Of a DNA stretch of 64,000 bases, positions 9,251 through 18,365 are shown piece after piece. Position numbers and translations under genes: made by a program. Position 1 is the stretch's first letter, and each line of letters opens with the position of its first letter. The stretch comes from Geomonas diazotrophica (GTDB taxonomy: Bacteria; Desulfobacterota; Desulfuromonadia; Geobacterales; Geobacteraceae). The notes under the pieces were generated by a model, which was given only the letters and a program-made list of their open reading frames with translations, was not told the DNA's origin and searched no databases. Location: positions 62,001-126,000 of the forward strand of contig NZ_JAHLMF010000014.1 in the NCBI RefSeq assembly GCF_018919385.1. Reading direction: 5' to 3'.

Positions 9251-10252
9251 ATGCGAACTTCCTGCTGCACCAATGAGACGGAAACGGACCGCGCAGCCGC
9301 GGCACCCAAAAGCCCCCAGCCTGCTATAGCCAAGAAGCTCGGCGGCGACTCGATCTTTCGTTACCTGACCACCTTTTTCGCTTTCAGCATCCTCGCGATA
9401 CTGGCGCTCATGCTCTACGAAATGGCCGGCGAGAGCTTGCCCGCCATCAGGGAGTTCGGCTGGAAGTTCGTGAGCTCGAAGGATTGGGACGCGGTGCAGG
9501 GAAGCTTCGGAGCGCTACCCTACCTGTACGGGTCGGTGGTCTCCTCGGTCCTGGCCCTCCTGCTCGCCACCCCACTCAGCATCGGCGCCGCGCTCTTTAT
9601 AACCGAAATCGCCCCAGGGCGCCTCGGGTCCGTAGTGGCACCGCTGGTGGAGCTTCTGGCCGCGATCCCCTCGGTGATCTACGGCCTTTGGGGCGTGCTG
9701 GTCATGGCGCCCTGGCTCCAGAGCACGGTCCAGCCTTTCCTCATCGAACACTTCGGCTTCATCCCGCTCTTCGAGGGGGCCCCGTACGGCGTCAGCATGC
9801 TGGCGGCGATCTTCATCCTGATGATCATGGTGGTGCCGATCATCACCTCGATCACCCGGGAGGTGCTGCTGGCGGTGCCGCAGAGCCAGAAGGAGGCCGC
9901 CATCGCACTGGGCGCCACCCGCTGGGAGACCATCAAGATCGCCATCCTCCCCTACGGCAAGTCCGGCATCCTTGGTGCCGCCATCCTGGGGCTCGGGCGT
10001 GCCATCGGCGAGACCATGGCCGTCACCATGGTGATCGGCAACGCACCCAACATCTCGCTGTCGCTGCTCTCCCCCGCCTACACCATGCCGAGCGTGATCG
10101 CCAACGAGTTCGCCGAGACCACCTCGAAGCTGCACGCCTCCGCGCTCATGGAAATCGGCCTGATCCTGATGGTGGTCACCCTGATCGTGAACGCGATGGC
10201 GAGGCTTTTGATCTGGAGCGTGTCCGGACGAGCCAAGGGAGGTGCGGCATGA
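9251..10252 (+). CDS. pstC: Phosphate ABC transporter permease PstC
   Basis: A 333-residue inner-membrane permease of the high-affinity phosphate importer. It has about six hydrophobic helices and the EAA-type cytoplasmic loop (KEAAIALGATRWETIKIAILP) that contacts PstB. LLAAIPSVIYGLWGV is typical of PstC. The ATG at 9251 was chosen. An in-frame start at 9161 would place the start inside the leader. Its TGA overlaps the pstA ATG (ATGA), so translation is likely coupled. Confidence 0.95.
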   Translation: MRTSCCTNETETDRAAAAPKSPQPAIAKKLGGDSIFRYLTTFFAFSILAILALMLYEMAGESLPAIREFGWKFVSSKDWDAVQGSFGALPYLYGSVVSSVLALLLATPLSIGAALFITEIAPGRLGSVVAPLVELLAAIPSVIYGLWGVLVMAPWLQSTVQPFLIEHFGFIPLFEGAPYGVSMLAAIFILMIMVVPIITSITREVLLAVPQSQKEAAIALGATRWETIKIAILPYGKSGILGAAILGLGRAIGETMAVTMVIGNAPNISLSLLSPAYTMPSVIANEFAETTSKLHASALMEIGLILMVVTLIVNAMARLLIWSVSGRAKGGAA

Positions 10253-11091
10253 TGCAGAGCGTTACCTACCGCAAGATGAAAAACCACCTGATGAGCGGGC
10301 TCATGCTCGCCTGCACGCTGGCCGTGCTGGTACCGCTGGGTCTCATCTTCTTCCACATCCTGAAGATGGGGGTCAGCTCGCTCTCCCTCGACTTCTTCAC
10401 CCACGTCCCCGCGCCGACCGGCGAACCCGGAGGGGGCATGGCCAACGGCATGGTCGGCTCGGCTATCATGATCGCGGGAGCTTCCCTGATCGGGCTCCCC
10501 GTCGGCATCCTCGGCGCCATCTACCTGTCCGAGTTCGGCGGCTCCAAGGTGTCCACCCTGATCCGGTTCGCCGCCGACGTCCTCTCGGGCACGCCGTCCA
10601 TCATCACCGGCATGGTGGCCTACACGCTGCTGGTTGTACCCATGAAGGGCTTCTCCGGCCTGGCCGGATCGGTGGCGCTCGCCATGATCATGATCCCGAT
10701 CGTCTTACGCACCACCGAGGAGCAGTTGAAGATGGTCCCCGGCTCCCTGCGCGAGGCGTCGCTCGCCCTCGGCGTCCCCTTCTGGCGTACCAGCCTCAAG
10801 GTGACCCTGCGCAGCGCGCTCTCCGGCGTCCTAACCGGTGTACTCCTCGCCGTGGCAAGGATCGCCGGCGAGACTGCGCCGCTCCTGTTCACGGCGCTCG
10901 GCAACCAGTTCTGGAGCAAGAACGTCATGCAGCCGATGGCGGCGCTCCCCCTGCAGATCTTCAGCTTCGCCATCGCCCCCTACGAAGACTGGCACCGACT
11001 CGCCTGGGGCGGGGCCCTGGTGCTGGTGACGGTCATGTTCGCCCTGAGCCTCACCGCACGCTACTTCGGCAGAACCCGGCAGGCGGGATAA
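10249..11091 (+). CDS. pstA: Phosphate ABC transporter permease PstA
   Basis: A 280-residue second permease of the Pst importer. It has an N-terminal helix ([21 protein letters not shown]), [16 protein letters not shown], and the EAA loop [39 protein letters not shown] is a PstA hallmark. Two adjacent ATGs exist (10249 and 10252). The first overlaps the pstC stop and follows AAGGGAGGTGC. It is followed by a hexamer tandem repeat before pstB. Confidence 0.95.
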   Translation: MMQSVTYRKMKNHLMSGLMLACTLAVLVPLGLIFFHILKMGVSSLSLDFFTHVPAPTGEPGGGMANGMVGSAIMIAGASLIGLPVGILGAIYLSEFGGSKVSTLIRFAADVLSGTPSIITGMVAYTLLVVPMKGFSGLAGSVALAMIMIPIVLRTTEEQLKMVPGSLREASLALGVPFWRTSLKVTLRSALSGVLTGVLLAVARIAGETAPLLFTALGNQFWSKNVMQPMAALPLQIFSFAIAPYEDWHRLAWGGALVLVTVMFALSLTARYFGRTRQAG

Positions 11092-11096
11092 AAAAC

Positions 11097-11135
11097 AGGT
11101 TGAGGTTGAGGTTGAGGTTAAGGTTAAGGTTGAGG
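11097..11135. repeat. AGGTTR hexamer tandem repeat between pstA and pstB
   Basis: About 6.5 head-to-tail copies of AGGTTG/AGGTTA: three G-type, two A-type, one G-type, then AGG. It lies 5 bp after the pstA stop and 60 bp before the pstB ATG, inside what should be one transcript. Confidence 0.9.
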
Positions 11136-11194
11136 CCGTGGATTGCGAGGAGCCTTCCCAAGCATCGACTTCAGCAGAATTCGAGAGGAAACAG

Positions 11195-11953
11195 ATGAAC
11201 AACAAGGTACAACTGGAACAGGTCAACATACACTTCGGCAAGACCCATGCGGTGCGCGACATCAGCATGACCTTCCCGGAACACAGCGTCACCGCCATCA
11301 TCGGGCCGTCGGGCTGCGGCAAGTCGACGCTCTTGCGCTCCATTAACAGGATGCACGACCTGGTCCCGTCGGCGCGGGTCACCGGCAAGATCCTGGTGGA
11401 CGACGGCGACATCTACGACAGGGGAGTGGACCCGGTAGCCATCCGCCGCCGCGTCGGCATGGTGTTTCAGAAGCCGAACCCGTTCCCGGCCATGTCCATC
11501 TACGACAACGTGATCGCCGGCTACAAGCTCAACGGCAGGCTGCCGCGCGAAGAGGCGGACGAGATCGTCGAGAGCTGCCTAAAGCGCGTGGCGCTCTGGG
11601 ACGAGGTGAAGGACCGGCTTAAGAGCAACGCCATGATGCTCTCCGGCGGGCAGCAGCAGCGCCTTTGCATCGCGCGCACCATCGCCGTCAAGCCGGAAGT
11701 GATCCTCATGGACGAGCCCGCCTCCGCCCTCGACCCCATCTCGACCCTGAAGATCGAGGAGCTGATCGAAGAGCTCAAGGAACGCTACACCATCATCATC
11801 GTCACCCACAACATGCAGCAGGCCGCCCGCGTCTCCGACTACACAGCTTTCCTGTACATGGGGGACCTGGTCGAATGCGGTGAGACCAAGAAGATCTTCA
11901 CCACCCCCGAGCAGAAACAGACCGAGGACTACATCACCGGACGTTTCGGCTAG
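11195..11953 (+). CDS. pstB: Phosphate ABC transporter ATP-binding protein PstB
   Basis: A 252-residue ATPase of the Pst importer. It has Walker [10 protein letters not shown], a Q-loop ([17 protein letters not shown], characteristic of PstB), signature LSGGQQQR, Walker [14 protein letters not shown] and the switch His in VTHNMQQA. The ATG at 11195 follows GAGAGGAAACAG. The in-frame upstream start at 11138 is rejected. The [13 protein letters not shown] and [19 protein letters not shown] segments are typical of PstB. Confidence 0.97.
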   Translation: MNNKVQLEQVNIHFGKTHAVRDISMTFPEHSVTAIIGPSGCGKSTLLRSINRMHDLVPSARVTGKILVDDGDIYDRGVDPVAIRRRVGMVFQKPNPFPAMSIYDNVIAGYKLNGRLPREEADEIVESCLKRVALWDEVKDRLKSNAMMLSGGQQQRLCIARTIAVKPEVILMDEPASALDPISTLKIEELIEELKERYTIIIVTHNMQQAARVSDYTAFLYMGDLVECGETKKIFTTPEQKQTEDYITGRFG

Positions 11954-11999
11954 ATCCAGAAGACGGAAGTTCATCATCGAAGACAAACCGGAGACAACT

Positions 12000-12671
12000 A
12001 TGGAGAGAGAACATTTCAGCAAGCAGTTCGACAACGAACTGAACGAGATACGTGAAAAACTTCTGGAGATGGGTGGCAAGGTCGAATCGATGATCGCCAA
12101 CGCCATGAAATCCCTGGTGGAGCGGGACACCGAACTGGCGGAGCGGACCATAGCGTTCGACCACGAGATCAACACGCTCGAGATGGTGATCGACGAGAAA
12201 TGTCTCGAGGTGCTCGCGCGCCGCCAGCCGGCGGCACGGGACCTGCGCTTCATCACCCTGGCCTTGAAGATCGTGACCGACCTGGAGCGGATCGGCGACC
12301 AGTGCGCCAACATCTGCAAGCGAGCCCGGGAGCTGAACCAGGAGCCGTCCTTGAAGCCCTACATCGACCTGCCGCGCATGGCAAAGAGCGCGTCCGACAT
12401 GGTGAAGGAGGCGCTCGACGCCTTCGTGCGGGGGGACGATGCCCTGGCGATCAAGGTCTGCCAGGACGACCAGTGCGTGGACGAGCTGAACGAGCAGATC
12501 CAGCGGGAGCTACTGACCTTCATGATGGGGGACCCAAAGACCATCAGCCGCGCCATGAAGATCATCCATGTCTCCAAGTGCCTGGAACGCATCGCGGATC
12601 ACGCCACCAACATCGCCGAGATGGTCATCTTCATGATCAAGGGGAAGGACATCCGCCACACCATCGCATGA
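12000..12671 (+). CDS. phoU: Phosphate-specific transport regulator PhoU
   Basis: A 223-residue protein of two repeated three-helix PhoU modules. Both carry the metal-binding-type motif: DLERIGDQCANI at about residues 95-106, and CLERIADHATNIAEMV near 195. PhoU links Pst flux to the PhoR kinase and dampens the Pho regulon. PhoB and PhoR are not in this window. The ATG at 12000 follows CCGGAGACAACT. It is the last gene of the operon, followed by a terminator. Confidence 0.95.
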   Translation: MEREHFSKQFDNELNEIREKLLEMGGKVESMIANAMKSLVERDTELAERTIAFDHEINTLEMVIDEKCLEVLARRQPAARDLRFITLALKIVTDLERIGDQCANICKRARELNQEPSLKPYIDLPRMAKSASDMVKEALDAFVRGDDALAIKVCQDDQCVDELNEQIQRELLTFMMGDPKTISRAMKIIHVSKCLERIADHATNIAEMVIFMIKGKDIRHTIA

Positions 12672-12697
12672 CGGTCCTGATACATCTCCGGCAGCGC

Positions 12698-12726
12698 AAA
12701 GGACCGCAACCGCGGTCCTTTTTCTT
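12698..12726 (+). terminator. Intrinsic terminator after phoU
   Basis: Stem AAAGGACCGC/GCGGTCCTTT with loop AACC, followed by TTTTCTTT. Confidence 0.85.
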
Positions 12727-12862
12727 TGCCCCTCCCCTTCTGCCCCCCCATCAAGCCGGCCGGAACAGGCGGCCGCCCGCACGAGCAGCCACCTGCTCAT
12801 TGTCACTGTTGCTTTTTCCGGTCAGCAGGAAATGGCGGGCAAGGCGTGAACGCGCACCGTGG

Positions 12863-13933
12863 CTATATCTGGTAATCCTCCACGAAAACCCGCATCTTGC
12901 GCGGCCTCGCATAGACATGATCGCCTACCTTCAGTTTGAGTCGCTCCGCCTCTTCTCGCGGCAGCTCAGCCTCTATGGACCGGTCACCGTCATTAAGCGC
13001 CAGGTCGGCGCGCACCATGGCCCCTACGGAGAGCAGGTAACGCACTTCCGCTTTGATGCCCCCCGAACCAGCATTGTCACGCTCTATGGCTATGTCGTGC
13101 GAGCGGACGTACCCTACCGCCGGGGCGTCGTGCGCCGACGCGTTCTCTGGTGACGAGACACGAAAACCGGCCATCTGGGCAGTCCCCTCGTGCACCCTGC
13201 CATGGAAGAGGTTGACGCTGCCAAGGAAGTCGTAGACGAAAGGGGTGGCCGGGCGGTCATAGACCTCGGAGGGGGTACCCTGCTGCTCGATGCGCCCCCC
13301 GTTCATGACCACGATCCGATCGGCGACCTCGAGCGCCTCCTCCTGGTCGTGGGTGACGAAGACGCTGGTGACGTGGATTTCGTCGTGCAGGCGCCGCAGC
13401 CAGCGGCGCAGCTCCAGCCGCACCTTGGCATCGAGCGCCCCGAACGGCTCGTCGAGCAGGAGCACCTGCGGCTCGACCGCCAGGGCACGGGCCAGCGCCA
13501 CGCGCTGGCGCTGGCCGCCGGAGAGCTGCGCCGGGTAACGGTCGGCAAGGTTTTCCAACTGAATGAGCTTGAGCAGGTTGTGCACCCTGTCCCTTATCTC
13601 CTGTTTGCCGGGGCGGCTCTTCCTGGGCTTTACCGTCAGTCCGAAGGCGATGTTGTCGAACACGGTCATGTGCCGGAACAGTGCGTAGTGCTGGAAGACG
13701 AAGCCGACCTGGCGCTCCTGGACCTGGCGCCTTGTGGCCTCCTCGCCGTCGAAGAGGATCCTGCCGCTGTCCGGACTCTCCAGCCCCGCGATGATGCGCA
13801 AAAGCGAAGTCTTTCCCGAGCCAGACGGCCCGAGCAGGGCCACCAGTTCCCCGGAAGGAACCTTGAGGCTCACGTCCTTCAACGCGGCAAAGGTGCCGAA
13901 TGATTTGCTTACCGCTTCGATTTCGATGCTCAT
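12863..13933 (-). CDS. cysA: Sulfate/thiosulfate ABC transporter ATP-binding protein CysA
   Basis: A 356-residue ATPase for sulfate import. It has Walker [11 protein letters not shown]-loop [22 protein letters not shown], signature LSGGQRQR, Walker [17 protein letters not shown] and switch [14 protein letters not shown]. The C-terminal ~110 residues form the extra regulatory domain of CysA ([13 protein letters not shown]). It is the last gene of sbp-cysT-cysW-cysA, 4 bp after cysW. Confidence 0.93.
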   Translation of the reverse strand: MSIEIEAVSKSFGTFAALKDVSLKVPSGELVALLGPSGSGKTSLLRIIAGLESPDSGRILFDGEEATRRQVQERQVGFVFQHYALFRHMTVFDNIAFGLTVKPRKSRPGKQEIRDRVHNLLKLIQLENLADRYPAQLSGGQRQRVALARALAVEPQVLLLDEPFGALDAKVRLELRRWLRRLHDEIHVTSVFVTHDQEEALEVADRIVVMNGGRIEQQGTPSEVYDRPATPFVYDFLGSVNLFHGRVHEGTAQMAGFRVSSPENASAHDAPAVGYVRSHDIAIERDNAGSGGIKAEVRYLLSVGAMVRADLALNDGDRSIEAELPREEAERLKLKVGDHVYARPRKMRVFVEDYQI

Positions 13934-13937
13934 GGGG

Positions 13938-14813
13938 TTACCTTTCTGTTTCTGCTGCTGCGATCGTCTGCCGCATCTCCCATTCGGACACCGTCTTCAC
14001 CGCCAGGGTCACCAGGGCGAGCAGGGCCAGAAGTGAGGCCACCGCGAAGGCGGCGGCGTAGCTGTACTCGTTGTAGAGGATCTCCACCTGGAGCGGGATG
14101 GTGTTGGTGGCGCCGCGCACGTGGCCGGAAACGACCGAGACCGCCCCGAACTCCCCCATCGCCCTCGCGTTGCAGAGGATCACGCCGTAGAGGATGCCCC
14201 ACTTGATGTTGGGGAAGGTGACCCTGAAGAAGGTCTGCAGCCCGTTGGCCCCAAGGGTCAGCGCCGCTTCCTCCTCCTCGCGCCCCTGCGACTCCATGAG
14301 CGGGATCAACTCCCGCGCGATGAACGGGAAGGTGACGAATATGGTGGCGAGGATGATCCCCGGGGCCGCGAAGATGATCTTGATGTCGTGCTCCTGCAGC
14401 CAGGGTCCGAGCCATCCCTGCAACCCGAAGATCAGCACGTAGATGAGGCCGGAAACGACCGGCGAGACCGAGAACGGAAGGTCTATCAGCGTGATCAGGA
14501 AGCTCTTGCCGGGAAAGCTGAACTTGGCGATGGCCCAGGCCGCGACGATGCCGAAGAAGAGGTTCAACGGCACGCAGACCGCGGCGGTGATCAGGGTGAG
14601 CCGGATGGCCGAGATGGTATCCGGTTCCTTGAGCGCGGCGAGGTAGGCCTCCCATCCCTTTTCCAGCGCCTGCGTGAACACCGCGGCAAGCGGCAGCACC
14701 AGGAACAGCGCCAGGAAGCCAAGGGCTATGGCGATCAGCAGCGAGCGCACCCAGGCAGGCTCCGTGACCGCCCCCCCTTTCCTCTCAATTTTGTGAAGCC
14801 CCTCACCAACCAT
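13938..14813 (-). CDS. cysW: Sulfate ABC transporter permease CysW
   Basis: A 291-residue permease with about six membrane helices. [18 protein letters not shown] is characteristic of CysW, and the EAA loop is [49 protein letters not shown] is the typical C-terminal half. The start at 14813 has GGAGGGATAGGAT before it. It lies 29 bp downstream of cysT. Confidence 0.93.
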   Translation of the reverse strand: MVGEGLHKIERKGGAVTEPAWVRSLLIAIALGFLALFLVLPLAAVFTQALEKGWEAYLAALKEPDTISAIRLTLITAAVCVPLNLFFGIVAAWAIAKFSFPGKSFLITLIDLPFSVSPVVSGLIYVLIFGLQGWLGPWLQEHDIKIIFAAPGIILATIFVTFPFIARELIPLMESQGREEEEAALTLGANGLQTFFRVTFPNIKWGILYGVILCNARAMGEFGAVSVVSGHVRGATNTIPLQVEILYNEYSYAAAFAVASLLALLALVTLAVKTVSEWEMRQTIAAAETER

Positions 14814-14842
14814 ATCCTATCCCTCCCGGCGCCTAGGCCCGT

Positions 14843-15673
14843 TTATTCCGCGAAACGCCTGCTCCATTTCTGCAGCAGGTTGATGCAGAGGAGCATGACG
14901 AAGGAGACCACCAGCATGACCGTGGCGATGGCGGTGGCGCCTGCGTAGTCGTACTGTTCCAGCTTGGTGATAATGAGCAGCGGCGTGATCTCGGAGACCA
15001 TGGGCATATTGCCGGCAATGAAGATGATGGAGCCGTACTCCCCGACCGCGCGCGCAAAGGAAAGAGCGAAGCCGGTCAGGATGGCGGGGAGCATTGTCGG
15101 GAGCAGAACCCGGCAAAAGCTCTGCCAGCGGTTGGCACCGAGGCAGGAGGCGGCTTCTTCGATCTCCTGGTCCAATTCCTCCAGCACCGGTTGGACCGTC
15201 CGCACCACGAAGGGAAGCCCGATGAAGACCATGGCGACGGCGATCCCGAGGGGGGTGAAGGCGACCTTGACGCCGCGCGGCTCCAGGTAGCGCCCCAGCC
15301 AGCCGTTTTGCGAGTAGATGCTGGCAAGCGTGATACCGGCGACTGCCGTGGGCAGGGCGAAGGGGAGGTCCACCAGCGCGTCAACCAGCTTCTTGCCGGG
15401 GAAGCGATAACGCACCAGCACCCAGGCCACCAGCACCCCGAAGAACGCGTTGACGAGTGCGGCAGCTAGCGAGGAACCGAAGGTAACGCGATAGGAGGCC
15501 AGCACCCGCGGCGCGGTGACTGCAGCGACGAAATCAGCCCAGCTGAGGGTGGCCGTCTTGAAGAAAAGGCCGGAGAGCGGGATGAGCACCACAATGCTCA
15601 GATAGAAAATGGTGTACCCGAGCGCCGGAGCGAACCCCGGCACTACCTTGTTTTTCCCGCTCACCCCAGCCAT
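14843..15673 (-). CDS. cysT: Sulfate ABC transporter permease CysT (CysU)
   Basis: A 276-residue permease, the partner of CysW. It shows DLPFALPTAVAGITLASIYSQ, the EAA loop EEAASCLGANRWQSFCRVLLPTMLPA and ARAVGEYGSIIFIAGNMP, all typical of CysT. The ATG at 15673 was chosen because GGAGGAAGGAAC stands directly upstream. An in-frame start at 15712 has no RBS. About 135 bp separate it from sbp. Confidence 0.93.
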   Translation of the reverse strand: MAGVSGKNKVVPGFAPALGYTIFYLSIVVLIPLSGLFFKTATLSWADFVAAVTAPRVLASYRVTFGSSLAAALVNAFFGVLVAWVLVRYRFPGKKLVDALVDLPFALPTAVAGITLASIYSQNGWLGRYLEPRGVKVAFTPLGIAVAMVFIGLPFVVRTVQPVLEELDQEIEEAASCLGANRWQSFCRVLLPTMLPAILTGFALSFARAVGEYGSIIFIAGNMPMVSEITPLLIITKLEQYDYAGATAIATVMLVVSFVMLLCINLLQKWSRRFAE

Positions 15674-15807
15674 GTTCCTTCCTCCTACGACACCCCCGCT
15701 TGCCGGGTCCAAATGAAATAATCAGAGACAGTGACCCAAAGCGATACCCATGAACAGCCCCTCGCCCCGGCCTCTTGAAAGGTGATTCCCTTTGAGCAGC
15801 TGGACAG

Positions 15808-16800
15808 CTACTTGGCGCCGTAGATCTGGTCGAAGACGCCGCCGTCGGCGAAGTGGGTCTTCTGCGCCTTGCGCCAGCCACCGAAGGTGTCATCGATGGT
15901 TACCAGCTTCACCCGGGGAAACACCTTGGCGTACTTCGCGGCCACCTTCTTGTCACGCGGACGATAGTAGTGCCTGGCGGCGATCTCCTGTCCTTCCTGC
16001 GAGTAGAGGTACTTCAGGTATTCCTCGGCCAACTTGCGGGTCCCCTTCTTGTCGACGACCTTGTCGACGACGGCGACCGGCGGCTCTGCCAGGATGCTGA
16101 CCGACGGAACCACGATCTCGAACTTGTCCTTCCCCAGTTCATTCACGGCAAGGAAGGCCTCGTTCTCCCAGGCAAGCAGCACGTCCCCCTGGCCGCGCTG
16201 CACGAAAGTGGTGGTGGCCCCCCGGGCTCCGGAGTCGAGCACAGGTACGTGCTTGAAGAGTTCTCCGACGAACCGTTTCGCCTTCGCCTCGTTGCCCCCC
16301 TTCTGCTTCAAGGCGTACGCCCAGGCGGCCAGGTAGTTCCAGCGGGCGCCGCCCGAGGTCTTGGGATTGGGGGTGATCACCGCGACGCCCGGCTTCACCA
16401 GGTCGTTCCAGTCGTTGATCTTTTTCGGGTTCCCCTTGCGCACCAGGAAAACGATTGTCGAGGTGTACGGAGCGCTGTTGTTGGGAAGCCTCTTCTGCCA
16501 GTCGGCCGGGAGGAGCTTCGCCTTGTCGCTGATCTCGTCGATATCGTAGGCCAACGCCAGGGTGACCACGTCAGCCTCCAGGCCGTCGATCACCGCCCTC
16601 GCCTGTTTGCCGGAGCCGCCGTGGGACTGCTTGAAGGTGACGTCCTGCTTCCACTTCTTGGCAAACGCCTTGTTGTAGTCCTGATACAGCTCGCGGGTCG
16701 GGTCGTACGAGACGTTGAGGAACTGCTGCGCCGCGAAGGCGGTGAGGGGAAGTGCTGCGATGAACAACAAGATGGTTACGATACTGGCTGTTTTATTCAC
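15808..16800 (-). CDS. sbp: Periplasmic sulfate-binding protein
   Basis: A 330-residue substrate-binding protein for sulfate import. The signal peptide is [72 protein letters not shown] and [21 protein letters not shown] are landmarks of the Sbp/CysP family. First gene of the sulfate operon. Its leader of about 250 nt contains two inverted repeats downstream of a strong promoter. Confidence 0.94.
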   Translation of the reverse strand: MNKTASIVTILLFIAALPLTAFAAQQFLNVSYDPTRELYQDYNKAFAKKWKQDVTFKQSHGGSGKQARAVIDGLEADVVTLALAYDIDEISDKAKLLPADWQKRLPNNSAPYTSTIVFLVRKGNPKKINDWNDLVKPGVAVITPNPKTSGGARWNYLAAWAYALKQKGGNEAKAKRFVGELFKHVPVLDSGARGATTTFVQRGQGDVLLAWENEAFLAVNELGKDKFEIVVPSVSILAEPPVAVVDKVVDKKGTRKLAEEYLKYLYSQEGQEIAARHYYRPRDKKVAAKYAKVFPRVKLVTIDDTFGGWRKAQKTHFADGGVFDQIYGAK

Positions 16801-16987
16801 GATGCCTCCGTCTGCTTACTCTACAGATTTAGTGGATTATCAAGGCACAAAAAAATGCCGTTGATTCAGATGCAAAAATTGACCGGCTTTGGGCGGAAGT
16901 GCGCAACTTCAGGGCGGCTAGGTGGCTTTCGTCTTCACGACTTTCTCTTGCAAGCCTCGGATCGGGCTGCTCGTGCTGACGTTAAAC

Positions 16988-17032
16988 CGGTGAAACATTT
17001 TACGGTATTTCACCGTGTTTAAACCTAAACAC
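16988..17032. promoter_or_regulatory. Two inverted repeats in the sbp leader (candidate operators)
   Basis: CGGTGAAA (16988-16995) pairs with TTTCACCG (17008-17015). GTGTTT-AAACCT-AAACAC (17015-17032) is a second palindrome. Both lie just downstream of the predicted start point of the leftward promoter. The regulator cannot be named from sequence. The rest of 16801-17191 shows no credible gene. Confidence 0.45.
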
Positions 17033-17055
17033 AACACGATTTTTTTAGTAGGGTT

Positions 17056-17084
17056 TTTATACTCGCGGCTAAAAACTTTGTCAA
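17056..17084 (-). promoter_or_regulatory. Sigma70 promoter of the sbp-cysTWA operon
   Basis: On the minus strand TTGACA (17079-17084), a 17-bp spacer and TATAAA (17056-17061) give a near-consensus promoter. The expected leader is about 250 nt. Confidence 0.75.
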
Positions 17085-17123
17085 CCATTTTTATAAGCTT
17101 TGAAAAAACACGGTGGCTAAGGC

Positions 17124-17158
17124 AAAAAAAAGGTGTGCCGGCATAACGCCGACACACC
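17124..17158 (-). terminator. Intrinsic terminator after pstS
   Basis: Arms GGTGTGTCGGC/GCCGGCACACC (minus strand, one G-U-type mismatch region) with loop GTTAT, followed by eight T. Confidence 0.85.
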
Positions 17159-17191
17159 CAGGGTACTCCAGTAACTGCTTGTTGCTGCTGG

Positions 17192-18220
17192 CTACTTGAT
17201 GCTCTTGATGGTCTTCTGCACCATCTTCACCACGCTCTCGGGAAGCGGCGCGTAGAGCATGGGGGCGGCCATTTTCTGCCCTTTCGTCATGCTCCAGTTC
17301 AGGAATTCGACCAGCTTCTTCCCTTTGGCCGGGTCCTTCTGGTTTTCGTAAACCAGGAGCCAGGTGAAGCCGACCACCGGGTAGGCATCTTTGCCCGGCT
17401 GGTTAACCAGGGAGATGCGGTAGTCGGCGGGCATCCCCTTCACTGCTGCCGCCGCTGCAGCAGAGGTGGACTTGATGGAGGGTTCGACGAAGACGCCTGC
17501 CTTGTTCTTCAGCGAGGCGTAGGGGAGTTTGTTCTCGAAGGCGTAGGCAAGCTCGACGTAACCGATGGAGTACGGGGTGGTCTTGATCTGGCCGGCGATC
17601 CCTTCGTTCCCCTTGCCGCCCAGACCGACCGGCCACTTAACCGAAGCGCCCTTCCCTACCTTCTGCGCCCATTCGGCGTTTACGCCTGCAAGGTAATCGG
17701 TGAAGATGCTGGTGGTGCCGCTGCCGTCGGAGCGGTGCACGACGATGATCGGCTTCGCCGGGAGGTTCACCCCTTTGTTGTCATCGGCGATCCTCGGGTC
17801 GTTCCACTTGGTGATCTTGCCGAGGTAGATGTTGGCCAGGTCCTCGGAGTTCAGTTTGATGCCGGAGGGAACGCCCGGGAGGTTGTAGGTCACCACCACG
17901 GCACCCATGACGGTCGGGATGTGGATCAGCTTCCCCGGAGCACCCTTCAGCTCGGCATCGGAGAGGAACTTGTCGCTGGCACCGAAGTCGACGGTCTGGG
18001 CGGTGATCTGCTTGATGCCGCCGCCGCTGCCGATGGACTGGTAGTTGAATTTCACGCTCTTGTCGACCTTGGCGTACTCACTGAACCACTTGGAGTACAA
18101 CGGGTACGGGAAGGTGGCTCCGGCGCCGTTGATCAGGGTCTCGGCCGACGCCTCGCCTGCTGCGCCGACTGCGGCAACCAGGGCAAGGGCAAGGAATGCT
18201 TTCTTTATGGTCTGAATCAT
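17192..18220 (-). CDS. pstS: Periplasmic phosphate-binding protein PstS
   Basis: A 342-residue substrate-binding protein of the Pst importer. The signal peptide is MIQTIKKAFLALALVAAVGAAGEASA. Mature start ETLINGAGATFPYPLYSKWF, the phosphate-binding SIGSGGGIKQI, DFGASDKFLS and VHRSDGSGTTSIFTDYL are typical. It is transcribed separately from pstCAB-phoU, on the opposite strand and 4.5 kb away, from its own Pho-box-bearing promoter. RBS GAGGAGAAG precedes the ATG. Confidence 0.96.
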   Translation of the reverse strand: MIQTIKKAFLALALVAAVGAAGEASAETLINGAGATFPYPLYSKWFSEYAKVDKSVKFNYQSIGSGGGIKQITAQTVDFGASDKFLSDAELKGAPGKLIHIPTVMGAVVVTYNLPGVPSGIKLNSEDLANIYLGKITKWNDPRIADDNKGVNLPAKPIIVVHRSDGSGTTSIFTDYLAGVNAEWAQKVGKGASVKWPVGLGGKGNEGIAGQIKTTPYSIGYVELAYAFENKLPYASLKNKAGVFVEPSIKSTSAAAAAAVKGMPADYRISLVNQPGKDAYPVVGFTWLLVYENQKDPAKGKKLVEFLNWSMTKGQKMAAPMLYAPLPESVVKMVQKTIKSIK

Positions 18221-18263
18221 CTTCTCCTCCTCTTTGGTTTTGAGGAGACTATAGCGGCGTTAT

Positions 18264-18281
18264 GTTGCAGTCCGGTTACAA
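18264..18281 (-). promoter_or_regulatory. Pho-box-like PhoB site upstream of pstS
   Basis: On the minus strand TTGTAAC-CGGA-CTGCAAC is a 7-4-7 direct repeat matching the site before pstC with two substitutions. It lies about 45 bp upstream of the pstS ATG. Confidence 0.7.
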
Positions 18282-18365
18282 CCGCAGCAAGAGTTTGTAA
18301 AAGTGAACGCCGAATCTGGCAGCAGGGCCGAGTGCGCCGGCGCCAGGATCCGCAAAGCTGATCGA

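Noticed and set aside
16918-17157. Possible small gene in the sbp leader
   Set aside because: It overlaps the promoter, both palindromes and the pstS terminator, and shows no family features.
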